From positions 1 to 64,000 of the forward strand of contig JASBTQ010000039.1 of NCBI GenBank assembly GCA_030148335.1: DNA of 64,000 bases. Direction: 5' to 3'. Source of the DNA: Allomuricauda sp. Its GTDB lineage: Bacteria; Bacteroidota; Bacteroidia; Flavobacteriales; Flavobacteriaceae. The translations under genes were made by a program, and so were the position numbers. Of the stretch, positions 33,153 through 42,386 are shown in pieces. Under the pieces are notes generated by a model. The model did no database searches and was not told the DNA's origin. It was given only the letters and a program-made list of their open reading frames with translations. The number at the start of each line of letters is the position of its first letter. Positions within the stretch are counted from its first letter, which is position 1.

Positions 33153-34198
33153 GCTTCCAAAATCGACAATAGTTTGTCCACTACGCGTTGTGGCGGAATA
33201 GTTTCCATGACCGACTCGTAGCCTTTGGGCATTTTGTTCCCATATACCGAGGTGGGAATCAATGGATATTTCTCCCTGTCGGCCAACAATGCATTTTCCA
33301 GGGGCTGGTCAAAGGGATAAAAGCCCGCAAAAGGGTGTGTGACCCCCCAGAGCGTGACCACAGGGATACCATAATTGGCCGCCAAATGGGCATTACCACT
33401 GTCCATGGACAGCATAACGTCCAAATTGGATATCAATTCCAATTCCTCCGATAAATTCAGTTTGCCTGCCATGCAGAGCACGTTTTGGTAGGATTTGGAG
33501 AGACGCTCTAGCATTTCTACTTCTTTCACACCACCTCCGAAAAGCAATATTTTATACTTATTGGTATTGTTGAGTTCCGTGATGACCTTTACCATCAGTG
33601 ACAAAGGGTACATTTTACCCCCATGTGCCGCAAATGGCGCCACGCCGACCCATTTTTTGGTGTCTTGAGCGACCAACCCCAATACTTTTTCTGAAAACGG
33701 TAATCGTGGTAAGGGCCTGGCTTCAGATAGGTCGATGGGCAAGCCCAATTGAGCCAAAACATCGGCATAGCGTTCGTGGGTTGTTTTTAGTTGTTGGAAA
33801 ATCTTGTTCCGGTTTCGGGTCAAGGCCTCTTTTTCCCTTCTGCCCTTGTCGATCTGCACAAAAGGGATCCCTTCCAAGGCGAAGTACTTTTTCAGTATCC
33901 TGCTCCGTAATACATTGTGGAGGTCGGCCACGGCATCGAACTGAAACGGTTTCAATTCTTGGTAGAGCCGCCAGAGTCCCATCAGCCCCTTATGGCGTTT
34001 TTTTACATCGGCCTCCAGCACGTTGACCCTTTCCATCCCATCAAAAATGGGCATGAAGGGTTTTTTGGTGAGCAAGGTGATGTGGAGGTGGGGGTATTTT
34101 TGGGTCAGACCATTGATGATCGGGGCCGTCATGGCCACATCGCCCATGGCCGACAAGCGAATCAACAAAATCCGGGTGATGTTACCCTTTTTGTCCAC
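33149..34198 (-). CDS. Glycosyltransferase family 9 (heptosyltransferase-like)
   Basis: 349 residues, GTG start. GT9/ADP-heptose:LPS heptosyltransferase features: N-terminal ILLIRLSAMGDVAMTAPII, C-terminal DVMLSMDSGNAHLAANYGIPVVTLWG that binds the nucleotide sugar, and HPFAGFYPF. GT-B fold, at the inner face of the membrane, building the LPS core. It overlaps the DUF4254 gene by 17 bases, a pairing that I know from other flavobacteria. The sugar donor cannot be told. Confidence 0.92.
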   Translation of the reverse strand: MDKKGNITRILLIRLSAMGDVAMTAPIINGLTQKYPHLHITLLTKKPFMPIFDGMERVNVLEADVKKRHKGLMGLWRLYQELKPFQFDAVADLHNVLRSRILKKYFALEGIPFVQIDKGRREKEALTRNRNKIFQQLKTTHERYADVLAQLGLPIDLSEARPLPRLPFSEKVLGLVAQDTKKWVGVAPFAAHGGKMYPLSLMVKVITELNNTNKYKILLFGGGVKEVEMLERLSKSYQNVLCMAGKLNLSEELELISNLDVMLSMDSGNAHLAANYGIPVVTLWGVTHPFAGFYPFDQPLENALLADREKYPLIPTSVYGNKMPKGYESVMETIPPQRVVDKLLSILEA

Positions 34199-34787
34199 GG
34201 AGCACTGGGTTGAGTTCCTCGTCGTTGTACATTTTCATCTGTTTATAGACCTTCATGTACTTGTTTCCCGTTTCGATATCGGCCAATAATTGGTCAATGG
34301 CAGCGAAAAGATCCTTTTTCTGTTCCAACAGCACGGCCAATTTGTCCGCACATTTTTGGATGTGTTCCGGTGAAGCATCGGTCCGGTTCACCTCTTCCTG
34401 CATGTGATAAATCTTCAGGGCCAAAATGGAAAGCCTATCAATGGCCCAGGCGGGGCTTTCGGTATTGATGGTGGCCGTTTCTTTAGGCTGTACCGATTGG
34501 TATTTGTTCAAAAAGTAGCTGTCGATATATTCCACCAGATCGGTTCGGTCCTGATTGCTGGCGTCTATCTTGCGTTTCAAATCTAAAGCGTCCACAGGGT
34601 CGATTTCCGGGTCACGGATGATGTCCTCGTAATGCCATTGCACGGTATCAATCCAGTTTTTTCGGTACAGCAGGTGTTCTATTTTATCCTTTGGATAAGG
34701 GTTCGCAAATTCCTGGTACACGTCGTCTTTGATGTGGTAGGTGTCGATACTTTTCTGGAAGATCCCAAAGGCAAAATCACTGAACAT
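34182..34787 (-). CDS. DUF4254 family protein
   Basis: 201 residues, mostly alpha-helical and charged (LLYRKNWIDTVQWHYEDIIRDPEIDPVDALDLKRKIDASNQDRTDLVEYID). The segment WHYEDIIR with the RKNWIDT lead is the conserved core of DUF4254. No signal peptide or membrane segment. It overlaps the GT9 gene, suggesting a link with LPS core synthesis, but the biochemical role is unknown. Confidence 0.85.
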   Translation of the reverse strand: MFSDFAFGIFQKSIDTYHIKDDVYQEFANPYPKDKIEHLLYRKNWIDTVQWHYEDIIRDPEIDPVDALDLKRKIDASNQDRTDLVEYIDSYFLNKYQSVQPKETATINTESPAWAIDRLSILALKIYHMQEEVNRTDASPEHIQKCADKLAVLLEQKKDLFAAIDQLLADIETGNKYMKVYKQMKMYNDEELNPVLRGQKG

Positions 34788-34823
34788 GATGCATCATTTT
34801 GGGCAAAGATATTGCTTTATGGA

Positions 34824-35756
34824 TTAATGATTCATCTGGAGTGCAAAAAGCAAGAGGGAGAAAACCGTGCAGATGATGAGTATGGCCTCTCGGTGTTTGG
34901 CCTTCTTGATTGCCTCAAAATAATTGGCCATAAAGACGGAGGCGGGAAAAAAGGTGATCAGCACGGGCGATTCGTCCGCTGGGGTAAGCAACGTTATGGC
35001 CACGCCAAGGACAAAGGCCAAAAAAATGACACGCAGTTGCAACAGCTTGCCCCCTCCCACGTTCCGCAACCTCAGGAAGACCACAAAAGCCACCGCCAAA
35101 GCAAAAAGGATATAGATCAGGGCCTTGACGTTCAGTACCTCAAAAAAGGAGCCCGTTTTGAAAATCCCCAATGAAAATTGATAGTGTTCCCGGAAAAAAT
35201 CCAAGGAACCGTTCACCTTCAAAATGGTGAAAGTCAGGATAAAGATGGTGGCCACCCCCACCATGGGCACCAGCCAATTCTTGAACGTTTTCCGGTCATA
35301 TAAATTGATGACCACAAAGACCAGCAGCAAAAAAACAAGGGCCCAATCGTAGAAAAGGCTTGCCACGGCTATCAAAAGTGATGCATCAAAAATTTTGTGC
35401 TTTACGTTCCTTATGGATTTGATGGACAACAAACGCCAAAGGGCCAACAGCAGGAAAAAATTGGTAAAAATGGCATTTTTCAATTGCAGGTTCTCCGAAA
35501 AGGCCGTCACCAAGAGTACAAAAAAGAGGATGGTGTAGGAGTTGAAGTCGGTGATCTTTTCGGTCCTCACCATCTGATTGATGATGAAAATGCCCAAAAG
35601 CAGCACCACAAAGGTCAGCAGTTCGATGGGGATGATATCATTGATCTTTTGCTCGCCCAGCCCCAGAAAAACATTGCTGAAATAAAAAAGAAACAAAAAG
35701 ATGGCAAGGACAATGTAGTTTATGGGCTTTGTTTTTCCGAAAAAACTTGAAATCAT
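34824..35756 (-). CDS. DUF6427-type polytopic membrane protein
   Basis: 310 residues with about nine or ten hydrophobic segments and an N-terminal MISSFFGKTKPINYIVLAIF that fits the flavobacterial DUF6427 family as I recall it. No catalytic motif. It is upstream of DUF4254 and GT9 on the same strand, 36 bases apart, probably one operon. A function in envelope glycan or lipid handling is only suggested by position. Confidence 0.75.
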   Translation of the reverse strand: MISSFFGKTKPINYIVLAIFLFLFYFSNVFLGLGEQKINDIIPIELLTFVVLLLGIFIINQMVRTEKITDFNSYTILFFVLLVTAFSENLQLKNAIFTNFFLLLALWRLLSIKSIRNVKHKIFDASLLIAVASLFYDWALVFLLLVFVVINLYDRKTFKNWLVPMVGVATIFILTFTILKVNGSLDFFREHYQFSLGIFKTGSFFEVLNVKALIYILFALAVAFVVFLRLRNVGGGKLLQLRVIFLAFVLGVAITLLTPADESPVLITFFPASVFMANYFEAIKKAKHREAILIICTVFSLLLFALQMNH

Positions 35757-35776
35757 CCTTTCTTTTGCTACTTTTG
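35747..35776 (+). promoter_or_regulatory. Promoter of the DUF6341 gene
   Basis: TTG (35747-35749), 19-base spacer, TACTTTTG (35769-35776), a perfect TAnnTTTG box. ATG at 35796. It overlaps the start of the divergent DUF6427 gene. Confidence 0.65.
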
Positions 35777-35795
35777 TAGCGTAAATATAGCCAAG

Positions 35796-36017
35796 ATGAG
35801 CAAGTTTTTTTACGGTATTGAGGACTTATTTGTAAACTACCTTTTTGCCCCTTTGGATTTCTTCCGTTTTATGGAGAGCTGGTGGGGTTCCAACACCATC
35901 AACTGGATTTTTTTCATCATTGGCTTTGTGGCCATGGTCTATTGGATGAGACAGTTGAAGATTTTTAACGACAACAACGAAGAGGATAAGAGCATCAGCT
36001 CACACTCTTATCTATAA
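35796..36017 (+). CDS. DUF6341-type small membrane protein
   Basis: 73 residues with two hydrophobic stretches (about 12-25 and 36-52) and a highly aromatic composition (ESWWGSNTINWIFFIIGF). From memory this is the flavobacterial DUF6341 family, often found beside purD and DUF6427, and sometimes mislabelled as uracil phosphoribosyltransferase. It ends overlapping the convergent purD stop by six bases. Function unknown. Confidence 0.8.
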   Translation: MSKFFYGIEDLFVNYLFAPLDFFRFMESWWGSNTINWIFFIIGFVAMVYWMRQLKIFNDNNEEDKSISSHSYL

Positions 36018-37283
36018 ATCGAATCCCAGGTCTTTTCGATAGTACATCCCATCAAAATGGATCTTTTCCATGTTTTGATAGGATTTCTGTAAGGCTTCCT
36101 TAAAGTCTTTTCCAAAGGAAGTGACCGCAATCACCCTACCTCCATTGGTGACCACTTTCCCATTTGAAAGCTTGGTTCCCGCGTGAAACACCAAAGAGCC
36201 TTCGACCTTTTCTGTCCCCGTGATCTGTTTTCCTTTTTCGTAGGCTTCTGGATATCCGCCCGAAACGGCCATTATCGTTGTGGCTGCCCTTTCATCGATT
36301 TGTAGGTCTATCTTATCCAATGAGCCATTGGCCATCGCCCAAAGCACCTCGACCAAGTCGTTCTTCAGCCTTGGGATCACCACTTCGGTCTCGGGATCGC
36401 CCATCCGGACGTTGTATTCGATTACTTTAGGTTTGTCGCCCACCTTGATCAATCCGATAAAGATAAACCCGACATAGGGCAGATTGTCCTTTTTAAGGCC
36501 CTCTACCGTCGGTTTTACGATTTTGTCCTCCACCATATCCATAAAAGCGGAATCGGCAAAGGGAACCGGGGAAATGGCACCCATGCCCCCTGTGTTGAGT
36601 CCAGTGTCCCCTTCCCCAATGCGTTTATAGTCCTTTGCGGTGGGCAAGATTTTATAGTTGGAGCCGTCTGTCAACACAAAACAGCTCAATTCGATACCGT
36701 CCAGGAACTCTTCGATCACCACGGTTGCACTGGCGAACCCGAATTTGGAGTCCAACAGCATCGACTTCAATTCCGCCTTCGCTTCGTCCAAGTCTTGAAG
36801 GATCAACACCCCCTTGCCCGCGGCCAATCCATCGGCTTTAAGCACATAGGGTGGCTTCAAAGTTTCCAAAAAGGCATATCCTCTCTCCAAAGATCCGCTG
36901 GTAAAACTTTCATAGGCAGCCGTGGGAATCTGGTGCCGCATCATGAACTCCTTGGCAAACTCCTTACTCCCCTCGAGGGCGGCAGCTGCTTTCTGTGGTC
37001 CGATGACAGGAATGCTTTTTAGTTCGGCATCATTCAGGAAAAAATCGTGCACCCCGTTCACCAAGGGATCTTCCGGTCCCACAACCACCAAATCGATTTG
37101 CTCTTTGAGCACGAGCTGTTTTATCGCTGAAAAATCGTTCACCCCCACCTCAACGTTGGTGGCGATTTCGGCTGTACCTGCGTTTCCGGGGGCTACAAAA
37201 AGTTTTGATGTTTTGGGGCTTTGTGAGATTTTAAGGGCCAAGGCGTGTTCTCTTCCGCCAGATCCCAGGACCAAAATGTTCAT
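36012..37283 (-). CDS. purD: Phosphoribosylamine-glycine ligase (GAR synthetase)
   Basis: 423 residues from the ATG at 37283, where NILVLGSGGREHALALKI is the family N-terminus. ATP-grasp enzyme that joins glycine to phosphoribosylamine in the second step of purine synthesis. ATP-binding segments YVLKADGLAAGKGVLI and the signature RMGDPETEVVIPRL near residue 290 are intact. It stands alone, with a -7 box in front and the polysaccharide cluster further upstream on the same strand. Confidence 0.97.
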   Translation of the reverse strand: MNILVLGSGGREHALALKISQSPKTSKLFVAPGNAGTAEIATNVEVGVNDFSAIKQLVLKEQIDLVVVGPEDPLVNGVHDFFLNDAELKSIPVIGPQKAAAALEGSKEFAKEFMMRHQIPTAAYESFTSGSLERGYAFLETLKPPYVLKADGLAAGKGVLILQDLDEAKAELKSMLLDSKFGFASATVVIEEFLDGIELSCFVLTDGSNYKILPTAKDYKRIGEGDTGLNTGGMGAISPVPFADSAFMDMVEDKIVKPTVEGLKKDNLPYVGFIFIGLIKVGDKPKVIEYNVRMGDPETEVVIPRLKNDLVEVLWAMANGSLDKIDLQIDERAATTIMAVSGGYPEAYEKGKQITGTEKVEGSLVFHAGTKLSNGKVVTNGGRVIAVTSFGKDFKEALQKSYQNMEKIHFDGMYYRKDLGFDL

Positions 37284-37298
37284 GAATCGATGTTTTGG

Positions 37299-37306
37299 CA
37301 AAAATA
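37299..37306 (-). promoter_or_regulatory. -7 box of purD
   Basis: Minus-strand TATTTTTG, a perfect TAnnTTTG, 15 bases before the purD ATG. No clear -33 element. Confidence 0.55.
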
Positions 37307-37377
37307 ACCCAATTCAAATTGAATTCAGGCCCAAAGTGATTTTTCAGGGAGAATTTCAAAATATTTGCGAAAGCATT

Positions 37378-37410
37378 TGACACGAATTGTACGAATCAGC
37401 ACGAATTCAT
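37378..37410. repeat. ACGAATT repeat segment
   Basis: Begins TGACACGAATTGTACGAAT and holds three spaced ACGAAT units; it matches the reverse complement of 5134-5156. It is part of the 391-base gap between purD and the SDR gene. Confidence 0.5.
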
Positions 37411-37478
37411 CCTCTTTATAGTTGGTGTTTTAAGCGAATGAAAAACTCATGTCTGTTGTGGTTCTAGATTGAATTTTG

Positions 37479-37583
37479 TCAGTTCGAGTGATTTTTCGAA
37501 AGAAAAATTGTATCGAGAACCAGAATTTCAATTCCAAAACCGGTTCTCGATACAAAATTCCTCTGGAATTTCACTCGAACTGA
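37479..37583. repeat. 105-bp nested inverted repeat, cruciform-like
   Basis: Outer arms TCAGTTCGAGTGA (37479-37491) and TCACTCGAACTGA (37571-37583) are a perfect 13-bp inverted repeat. Inner arms TTGTATCGAGAACC (37508-37521) and GGTTCTCGATACAA (37542-37555) are a perfect 14-bp one. Between outer and inner arm each side holds its own hairpin: TTTTTC/GAAAAA (37492-37507) and AATTCC/GGAATT (37556-37570). It lies downstream of the polysaccharide cluster and may end that transcript. The AGTTCGAGTGA...TATCGAGAACC motif is one I recall as dispersed in marine flavobacteria. Confidence 0.85.
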
Positions 37584-37674
37584 TGGTTTTGCCGTGTGAA
37601 ACCTACTAAATCAACAATACGCATCATAGATTTCTTAGCCACTACACATTTCAAATGACCCGATTGATTCGCCT

Positions 37675-38646
37675 TTAGGGCAAAAAATCCCTGTGTGCTT
37701 CCCACAGTTGGTCGTGTGGAAGGGATTTGAAGTAATCATATACTTTTTTAAGCCCTTCGGATCGGTGTACCTTGGGTTCCCATCTCAAAATTTCCTTGGC
37801 CCGTGTGATGTCAGGCTGTCGTTGCAGGGGATCGTCCTGCGGTAAGGGTTTGAAGACAATTTTCTGGTCCGTTCCCGTGAGTTTGATGATTTCTTCGGCA
37901 AATTCGAGAATAGTGGTCTCATCCGGGTTGCCAATGTTGATGGGTTCCACATAATCGCTCATCAGCAACCGATAAATCCCCTCAACCTGATCATCGATAT
38001 AGGTGAAGGAGCGGGTTTGGGAGCCGTCACCAAAAACTGTCAAATCTTCGCCTCGTAAGGCCTGACCCATGAAGGCTGGTACCACACGTCCGTCGTTCAA
38101 CCGCATCCGGGAACCGTAGGTATTGAAAATCCGGACAATGCGGGTATCCAACCCATGGTGCCTGTGATAAGCCATGGTGATGGATTCCATAAAGCGTTTG
38201 GCCTCATCATACACTCCCCTGGGTCCGATCGGGCTTACATTGCCATAATAGTCCTCGTTTTGTGGGTGTACCAAGGGGTCTCCGTACACCTCGGAGGTGG
38301 AGGCCACCAAGATACGGGCCTTGTGGTCCCTTGCCAGCCCCAAAAGGTTCAGCGTGCCCAAAGAACCTACCTTGAGGGTTTCAATCGGGATTTTTAAATA
38401 GTCTATTGGGCTTGCGGGTGAGGCAAAGTGGAGGATATAGTCCATTTTACTGGGCACGTGCACAAACTTGGACACGTCATGGTGGTAAAAATCGAACCGG
38501 TCCAAGTGGAACAGGTGCTCAATGTTCCTTAAGTCGCCTGTGATAAGGTTGTCCATCCCGATGACATGGTGGCCTTCGGCAATGAAGCGGTCACAAAGGT
38601 GCGATCCCAAAAATCCTGCAGCGCCGGTTATGAGTGTTTTTTTCAT
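37675..38646 (-). CDS. NAD-dependent SDR, UDP-glucuronate decarboxylase-like
   Basis: 323 residues of the extended SDR family. NAD-binding [14 protein letters not shown] at residue 8, catalytic YDEAKRF (YxxxK) and [21 protein letters not shown], the pattern of UDP-glucuronic acid decarboxylases (UXS), which make UDP-xylose. Length and the [12 protein letters not shown] segment agree. It shares its start with the stop of the initiating transferase, last gene of the polysaccharide cluster. A 4-keto or epimerase product is the alternative. Confidence 0.88.
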   Translation of the reverse strand: MKKTLITGAAGFLGSHLCDRFIAEGHHVIGMDNLITGDLRNIEHLFHLDRFDFYHHDVSKFVHVPSKMDYILHFASPASPIDYLKIPIETLKVGSLGTLNLLGLARDHKARILVASTSEVYGDPLVHPQNEDYYGNVSPIGPRGVYDEAKRFMESITMAYHRHHGLDTRIVRIFNTYGSRMRLNDGRVVPAFMGQALRGEDLTVFGDGSQTRSFTYIDDQVEGIYRLLMSDYVEPINIGNPDETTILEFAEEIIKLTGTDQKIVFKPLPQDDPLQRQPDITRAKEILRWEPKVHRSEGLKKVYDYFKSLPHDQLWEAHRDFLP

Positions 38647-40016
38647 TAAATACCTCTTGAGAAAAGAACAGTTGTCATGGTTTTAAATATAATGCGTAAG
38701 TCCAGAGTAATGGATTTGTTCTTTATATAGTATAAGTCATATTCCAGCTTTCTTATAGAATCCTCCAAATCTTCCCCGTACTTGTACTTTACTTGGGCCC
38801 AACCCGTTATCCCTGGTTTAAACAAATGCCTAATACCGTAAAAAGGCATCATTTTATTAAGTTGGTCCACAAAAACCTTACGTTCAGGTCTAGGTCCGAT
38901 AAATGTCATTTTTCCTTGAATGACTGATATGATTTGTGGCAATTCATCTATTCTAAACGTTCGTAGTATTTTCCCAAAGGGTGTTATCCTTGTGTCATTC
39001 TTAGTGGCCATTTTTGCTCCGCTTTTTTCTGCATCAATCACCATGGACCTGAACTTGTATATCTTGAACTCCTTGCCGTATTGGCCTACTCTTTCTTGCG
39101 TATAAAACAGGGGGCCCTTATTAAAAAAGAGATTGAAAAACCACACAAAAGGACAAACCAAAAAGAAAACAATGCCAACAGAGCACGAAAGTGTGAAGTT
39201 TACAATAAAACTGAAAAGCACTTGTAAATATCTGATCTTTTTGTTTTTGAGCTGCAACAATTCATAAAAACTATGGTGTTGTGATTTTATGGGCATTGCT
39301 TCATATGTGTTTTCGTAAAAAGAAGTATATGAGATCACTTCTTTTTTCTTCAGTATCGAATCCAACAACAATTCTTCCAAGGGTTGGGTCAAATCATCAT
39401 AATTCCTGACATTCAAAATCCATGTGTCTATTTTTTCAACGGCCTTCAAGAAACTCCTTTTTTGAAGAAATGGGATTTCATTGTTGATATTATATGTAAG
39501 CTTTACTTTATAAAATGTATTTGTTCCATCCCCATTGATATAGGTTATTTGTTCTTTAAGGTTCTCCTCTACATTCCCATCGTATATGTATAAAACCTTT
39601 TTGGTAGTGGGTATGATCTTAAAAACATTGCTAAAAAAAAGCCTCCAAAGACCAACTTCGATGGGTGTTAACAACAAAAAAGAAAGCAATGGAATTCTCC
39701 AAAAACTCACATCATATGTAAAGACAGTGAATATGAACACCAAAAAAACATACAGTGACGATATGTAAACAGATTGAGACAGTACATATCTTCTGTTCGC
39801 AACTTTTTCCAAGTTGTAAAAATCCAGAATATAGGACAAAGAGAAATATGAAAAAATACCAAAAACAAAAACAAGAGCCTTGAGTTCAATCGAAATATAC
39901 TCTCTGTCTATGGCATGATTGATGAGTAAATTAAGAGACGTCAAAACTATCAACATATCTCCTACCAAAAGAATAGATTTTCTTTCTATAGAATTCAATA
40001 TCGAAGGCCTTGGCAT
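38646..40016 (-). CDS. Undecaprenyl-phosphate glycosylphosphotransferase (initiating enzyme)
   Basis: 456 residues. Five hydrophobic segments, four in the N-terminal 120 residues and one at about 260-290, and a cytoplasmic catalytic bacterial-transferase domain at the C-terminus: [44 protein letters not shown] and [15 protein letters not shown], the hallmarks of the WbaP/WcaJ (PHPT) family. It transfers sugar-1-phosphate to undecaprenyl phosphate and starts each repeat unit. Directly coupled to the UXS-like gene, so UDP-xylose or a related sugar may be used somewhere in the repeat unit (inference). Confidence 0.93.
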   Translation of the reverse strand: MPRPSILNSIERKSILLVGDMLIVLTSLNLLINHAIDREYISIELKALVFVFGIFSYFSLSYILDFYNLEKVANRRYVLSQSVYISSLYVFLVFIFTVFTYDVSFWRIPLLSFLLLTPIEVGLWRLFFSNVFKIIPTTKKVLYIYDGNVEENLKEQITYINGDGTNTFYKVKLTYNINNEIPFLQKRSFLKAVEKIDTWILNVRNYDDLTQPLEELLLDSILKKKEVISYTSFYENTYEAMPIKSQHHSFYELLQLKNKKIRYLQVLFSFIVNFTLSCSVGIVFFLVCPFVWFFNLFFNKGPLFYTQERVGQYGKEFKIYKFRSMVIDAEKSGAKMATKNDTRITPFGKILRTFRIDELPQIISVIQGKMTFIGPRPERKVFVDQLNKMMPFYGIRHLFKPGITGWAQVKYKYGEDLEDSIRKLEYDLYYIKNKSITLDLRIIFKTMTTVLFSRGI

Positions 40017-40037
40017 TTTTTTACAATTAAAATTCTA

Positions 40038-40796
40038 TCAAAAGTAGCTTTTCAATTTTATTAATATTGCTGAAAACAGGTAAAAAGTAGATTTCACCAA
40101 AGACAGGCCTTCTATTTCCCTATATATTTTCCACTCATACCTAATAAGCTTGAGCTTATTTGATGATATTGATTGGTTTCCGGTACGATAACTTGAAAGA
40201 CACTCGCTTAAGCCATAAGCATCGCTCATTTTCAAAAGCTTCAGCCATAGCGCATAATCCTGTCGTTTTCTAATGGACGGCATATATTGCTTGCCAAAAT
40301 ATCCAACATCATACATAACCGTTAAGCATCCAATTGGATTTTTATATAATGCAGATTTATATGTGACTCTTTTTTTTGAAGGAATAGTCTTTCCTATCGG
40401 ATTTCCTTCGGGATCTATTATCTCATATGCAGTAAAGGTAAAATGGTACCTGTTTTCTTGCATAAATGCAATTTGCTTTTTCAGTTTTTCGGGATGCCAT
40501 TGATCATCACTGTCCAGAAAAGCAATAAAATTACCACTTGCTAACTCTATGGCCTTATTTCGGGCTATGCCTGCTCCGCTGTTTTTTTCAAGTTTGTAAT
40601 ATTTTATCCTTGCGTCCTTTTTTTGATATGATTTTATGATGGCTTCGCTATAATCTGACGAATAATCATCAACCAAAATATGCTCCCAGTTTATATAGGT
40701 TTGGGCCAAGATGGATTCAATGCATTGTCCAATATATTTTTGGGAATTGAATACCGGTGTGATAATTGAAATCTTTCTTAGATTGTTATTGTCCAA
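40038..40796 (-). CDS. Glycosyltransferase family 2
   Basis: 252 residues, TTG start. GT-A fold with KISIITPVFNSQKYIGQCI, the first DD of the donor site in LVDDYSSD and the DxD in FLDSDDQWHPEKL. Inverting transferase adding a sugar to the lipid-linked repeat unit at the cytoplasmic face. Donor and acceptor unknown. AT-rich like its neighbours. Confidence 0.92.
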   Translation of the reverse strand: MDNNNLRKISIITPVFNSQKYIGQCIESILAQTYINWEHILVDDYSSDYSEAIIKSYQKKDARIKYYKLEKNSGAGIARNKAIELASGNFIAFLDSDDQWHPEKLKKQIAFMQENRYHFTFTAYEIIDPEGNPIGKTIPSKKRVTYKSALYKNPIGCLTVMYDVGYFGKQYMPSIRKRQDYALWLKLLKMSDAYGLSECLSSYRTGNQSISSNKLKLIRYEWKIYREIEGLSLVKSTFYLFSAILIKLKSYF

Positions 40797-40873
40797 TGTC
40801 CAGGGTTTTCGGTTAATTGCTATATCGAAATTCTTTAGTGGTCTAAATCATTAAAAATTCAAAATAAATGTTA

Positions 40874-40891
40874 ATTAGGAGAGCCTAATTC
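40874..40891. repeat. Small hairpin between the SGNH and GT2 genes
   Basis: Perfect 7-bp arms AATTAGG / CCTAATT around AGAG, directly after the SGNH-type gene (minus strand). No strong T-run; may slow or stop transcription. Confidence 0.5.
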
Positions 40892-40895
40892 TTTG

Positions 40896-42386
40896 TTACT
40901 TATTCTGCAAACGGATGTTCTTTATGGAAAATTGCTCGCTTCTTTCCTTTGTTTTTGAATTAAACAGACCAAGATCGATGCGTTCAATATCAATAATCTC
41001 AGTCTCTATTTCCCTAATTACATAATATTTGTTCTTACCTTGTGGCAATGGATTGGGAATAAAATCAAAATTCTCATATCCATATTCCTTTCGATCAGTT
41101 TTAATGTTATCATCGGATTTACCCGGATAGAGATGAAAAAAAAACTTTAATCCCCTTAATCTATCAATGTCAAGATCTTCATTGAACCGAATGATAAACT
41201 TATAATGGCCGTCGCTATCTATTTTATAGATTTCAACACCTTGTACCTCTATAGAGTCAAGCAGGACAGTTTGTTCTTCAGATCTGAATAGAGCTGCATC
41301 TTTGGATTCATGGTCGTTGAACACATAATATTCCGATTTGATTTTCATTCTAGCTTTCCAATCAGGATCAACATTTGGGAGCTGGGATTGCTTCAATACA
41401 CTATCCTTTAAATAGTTTGCCAAATAAACGCTCACTTGTGCCGCCCCAAAATTACTTGTGTGCTGGTATCCAATGAATCCATTTTCAAAACTCCTTTGTT
41501 TGATTCCAATCGCTTCGCTTCTTAAATTAAAGTCCAAATACTTGTGCCCTAAACTCGAAATTGCTTTGTTCAATATTTCCGCTTTGGCCCTATATGTTGG
41601 ATTTATAAGGTCGGGATATTTGGGGCTCATCAGATAAATCACTTTGAACCCTCTTTTTTCTGACAGTTTTTTGATTTCACGTAAATAGTGAATGTCGTAT
41701 TCACTTACCTCATAATTTGAATAATCAACTTTGTCAGCTGCAATGAATTGTTCTTTTATCTCTTCCCCCATTTCCGTAGCACTAGGAGAGAATCCCCTGT
41801 AATCATCCCTAATAATTGACTCTTCCCGCTCTAAGTTATTGCCTATTAACTCTGGTGATTTCCATTTTTCATGGTTTCTAAACAAAGAAAAGAGTGTGTT
41901 CAAATAGTCATTTGCAGGCCTTTGGGCAGTAATTGCATTCAGTTTATTTAGAGAAAATCTCATCCCATCAAGATTCGAATATACCCTATAATCCCCATCT
42001 TCGGTCTTCCAACTATCTCCTGTCAAGACAGTCGTTTGTATTAAGACCACTTTGGGATTTTGATATTTTAAAGCTTCTTTCAAATTGTAAAAGGTTTGTT
42101 CCAGCTTTTGGGAATTTGATGCCAAAACATAAGAGTCAGTCATACAAATGGCATCAATTATATTTGGAGAATATGCGGAATAAGCATGTGAATTCCCCAA
42201 TACCAAAATCTCCAAACTGTGTTCAGGTAGGTTATAAAAATAATCCCAGCGTTTTTGGATGTCATCATATTTGGAAAAAAGTTTTCCCGTATGATATATT
42301 GACCAAAATAAAATGAAGGAAAAAACTAAAGTCCCCAGCAATCTAAAACTGGAAGTAAATGAACTGTATCTTTTCTTGATTGCCAT
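40896..42386 (-). CDS. AlgJ/SGNH-like membrane-anchored protein partnered with MBOAT
   Basis: 496 residues from the ATG at 42386. One N-terminal membrane helix (about 14-32), then an extracytoplasmic SGNH-like domain with the ILVLGNSHAYSAYSP block (Ser in GNSH as nucleophile) and a C-terminal HTSNFGAAQVSVYLA block with the catalytic-type histidine. The last ~140 residues are a separate beta-rich part of unknown family. Its start lies inside the 3' end of the MBOAT gene (44 bases overlap), the arrangement of AlgI/AlgJ-type O-acetylation pairs. It probably transfers acetyl groups to the surface glycan. Confidence 0.78.
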   Translation of the reverse strand: MAIKKRYSSFTSSFRLLGTLVFSFILFWSIYHTGKLFSKYDDIQKRWDYFYNLPEHSLEILVLGNSHAYSAYSPNIIDAICMTDSYVLASNSQKLEQTFYNLKEALKYQNPKVVLIQTTVLTGDSWKTEDGDYRVYSNLDGMRFSLNKLNAITAQRPANDYLNTLFSLFRNHEKWKSPELIGNNLEREESIIRDDYRGFSPSATEMGEEIKEQFIAADKVDYSNYEVSEYDIHYLREIKKLSEKRGFKVIYLMSPKYPDLINPTYRAKAEILNKAISSLGHKYLDFNLRSEAIGIKQRSFENGFIGYQHTSNFGAAQVSVYLANYLKDSVLKQSQLPNVDPDWKARMKIKSEYYVFNDHESKDAALFRSEEQTVLLDSIEVQGVEIYKIDSDGHYKFIIRFNEDLDIDRLRGLKFFFHLYPGKSDDNIKTDRKEYGYENFDFIPNPLPQGKNKYYVIREIETEIIDIERIDLGLFNSKTKERSEQFSIKNIRLQNK

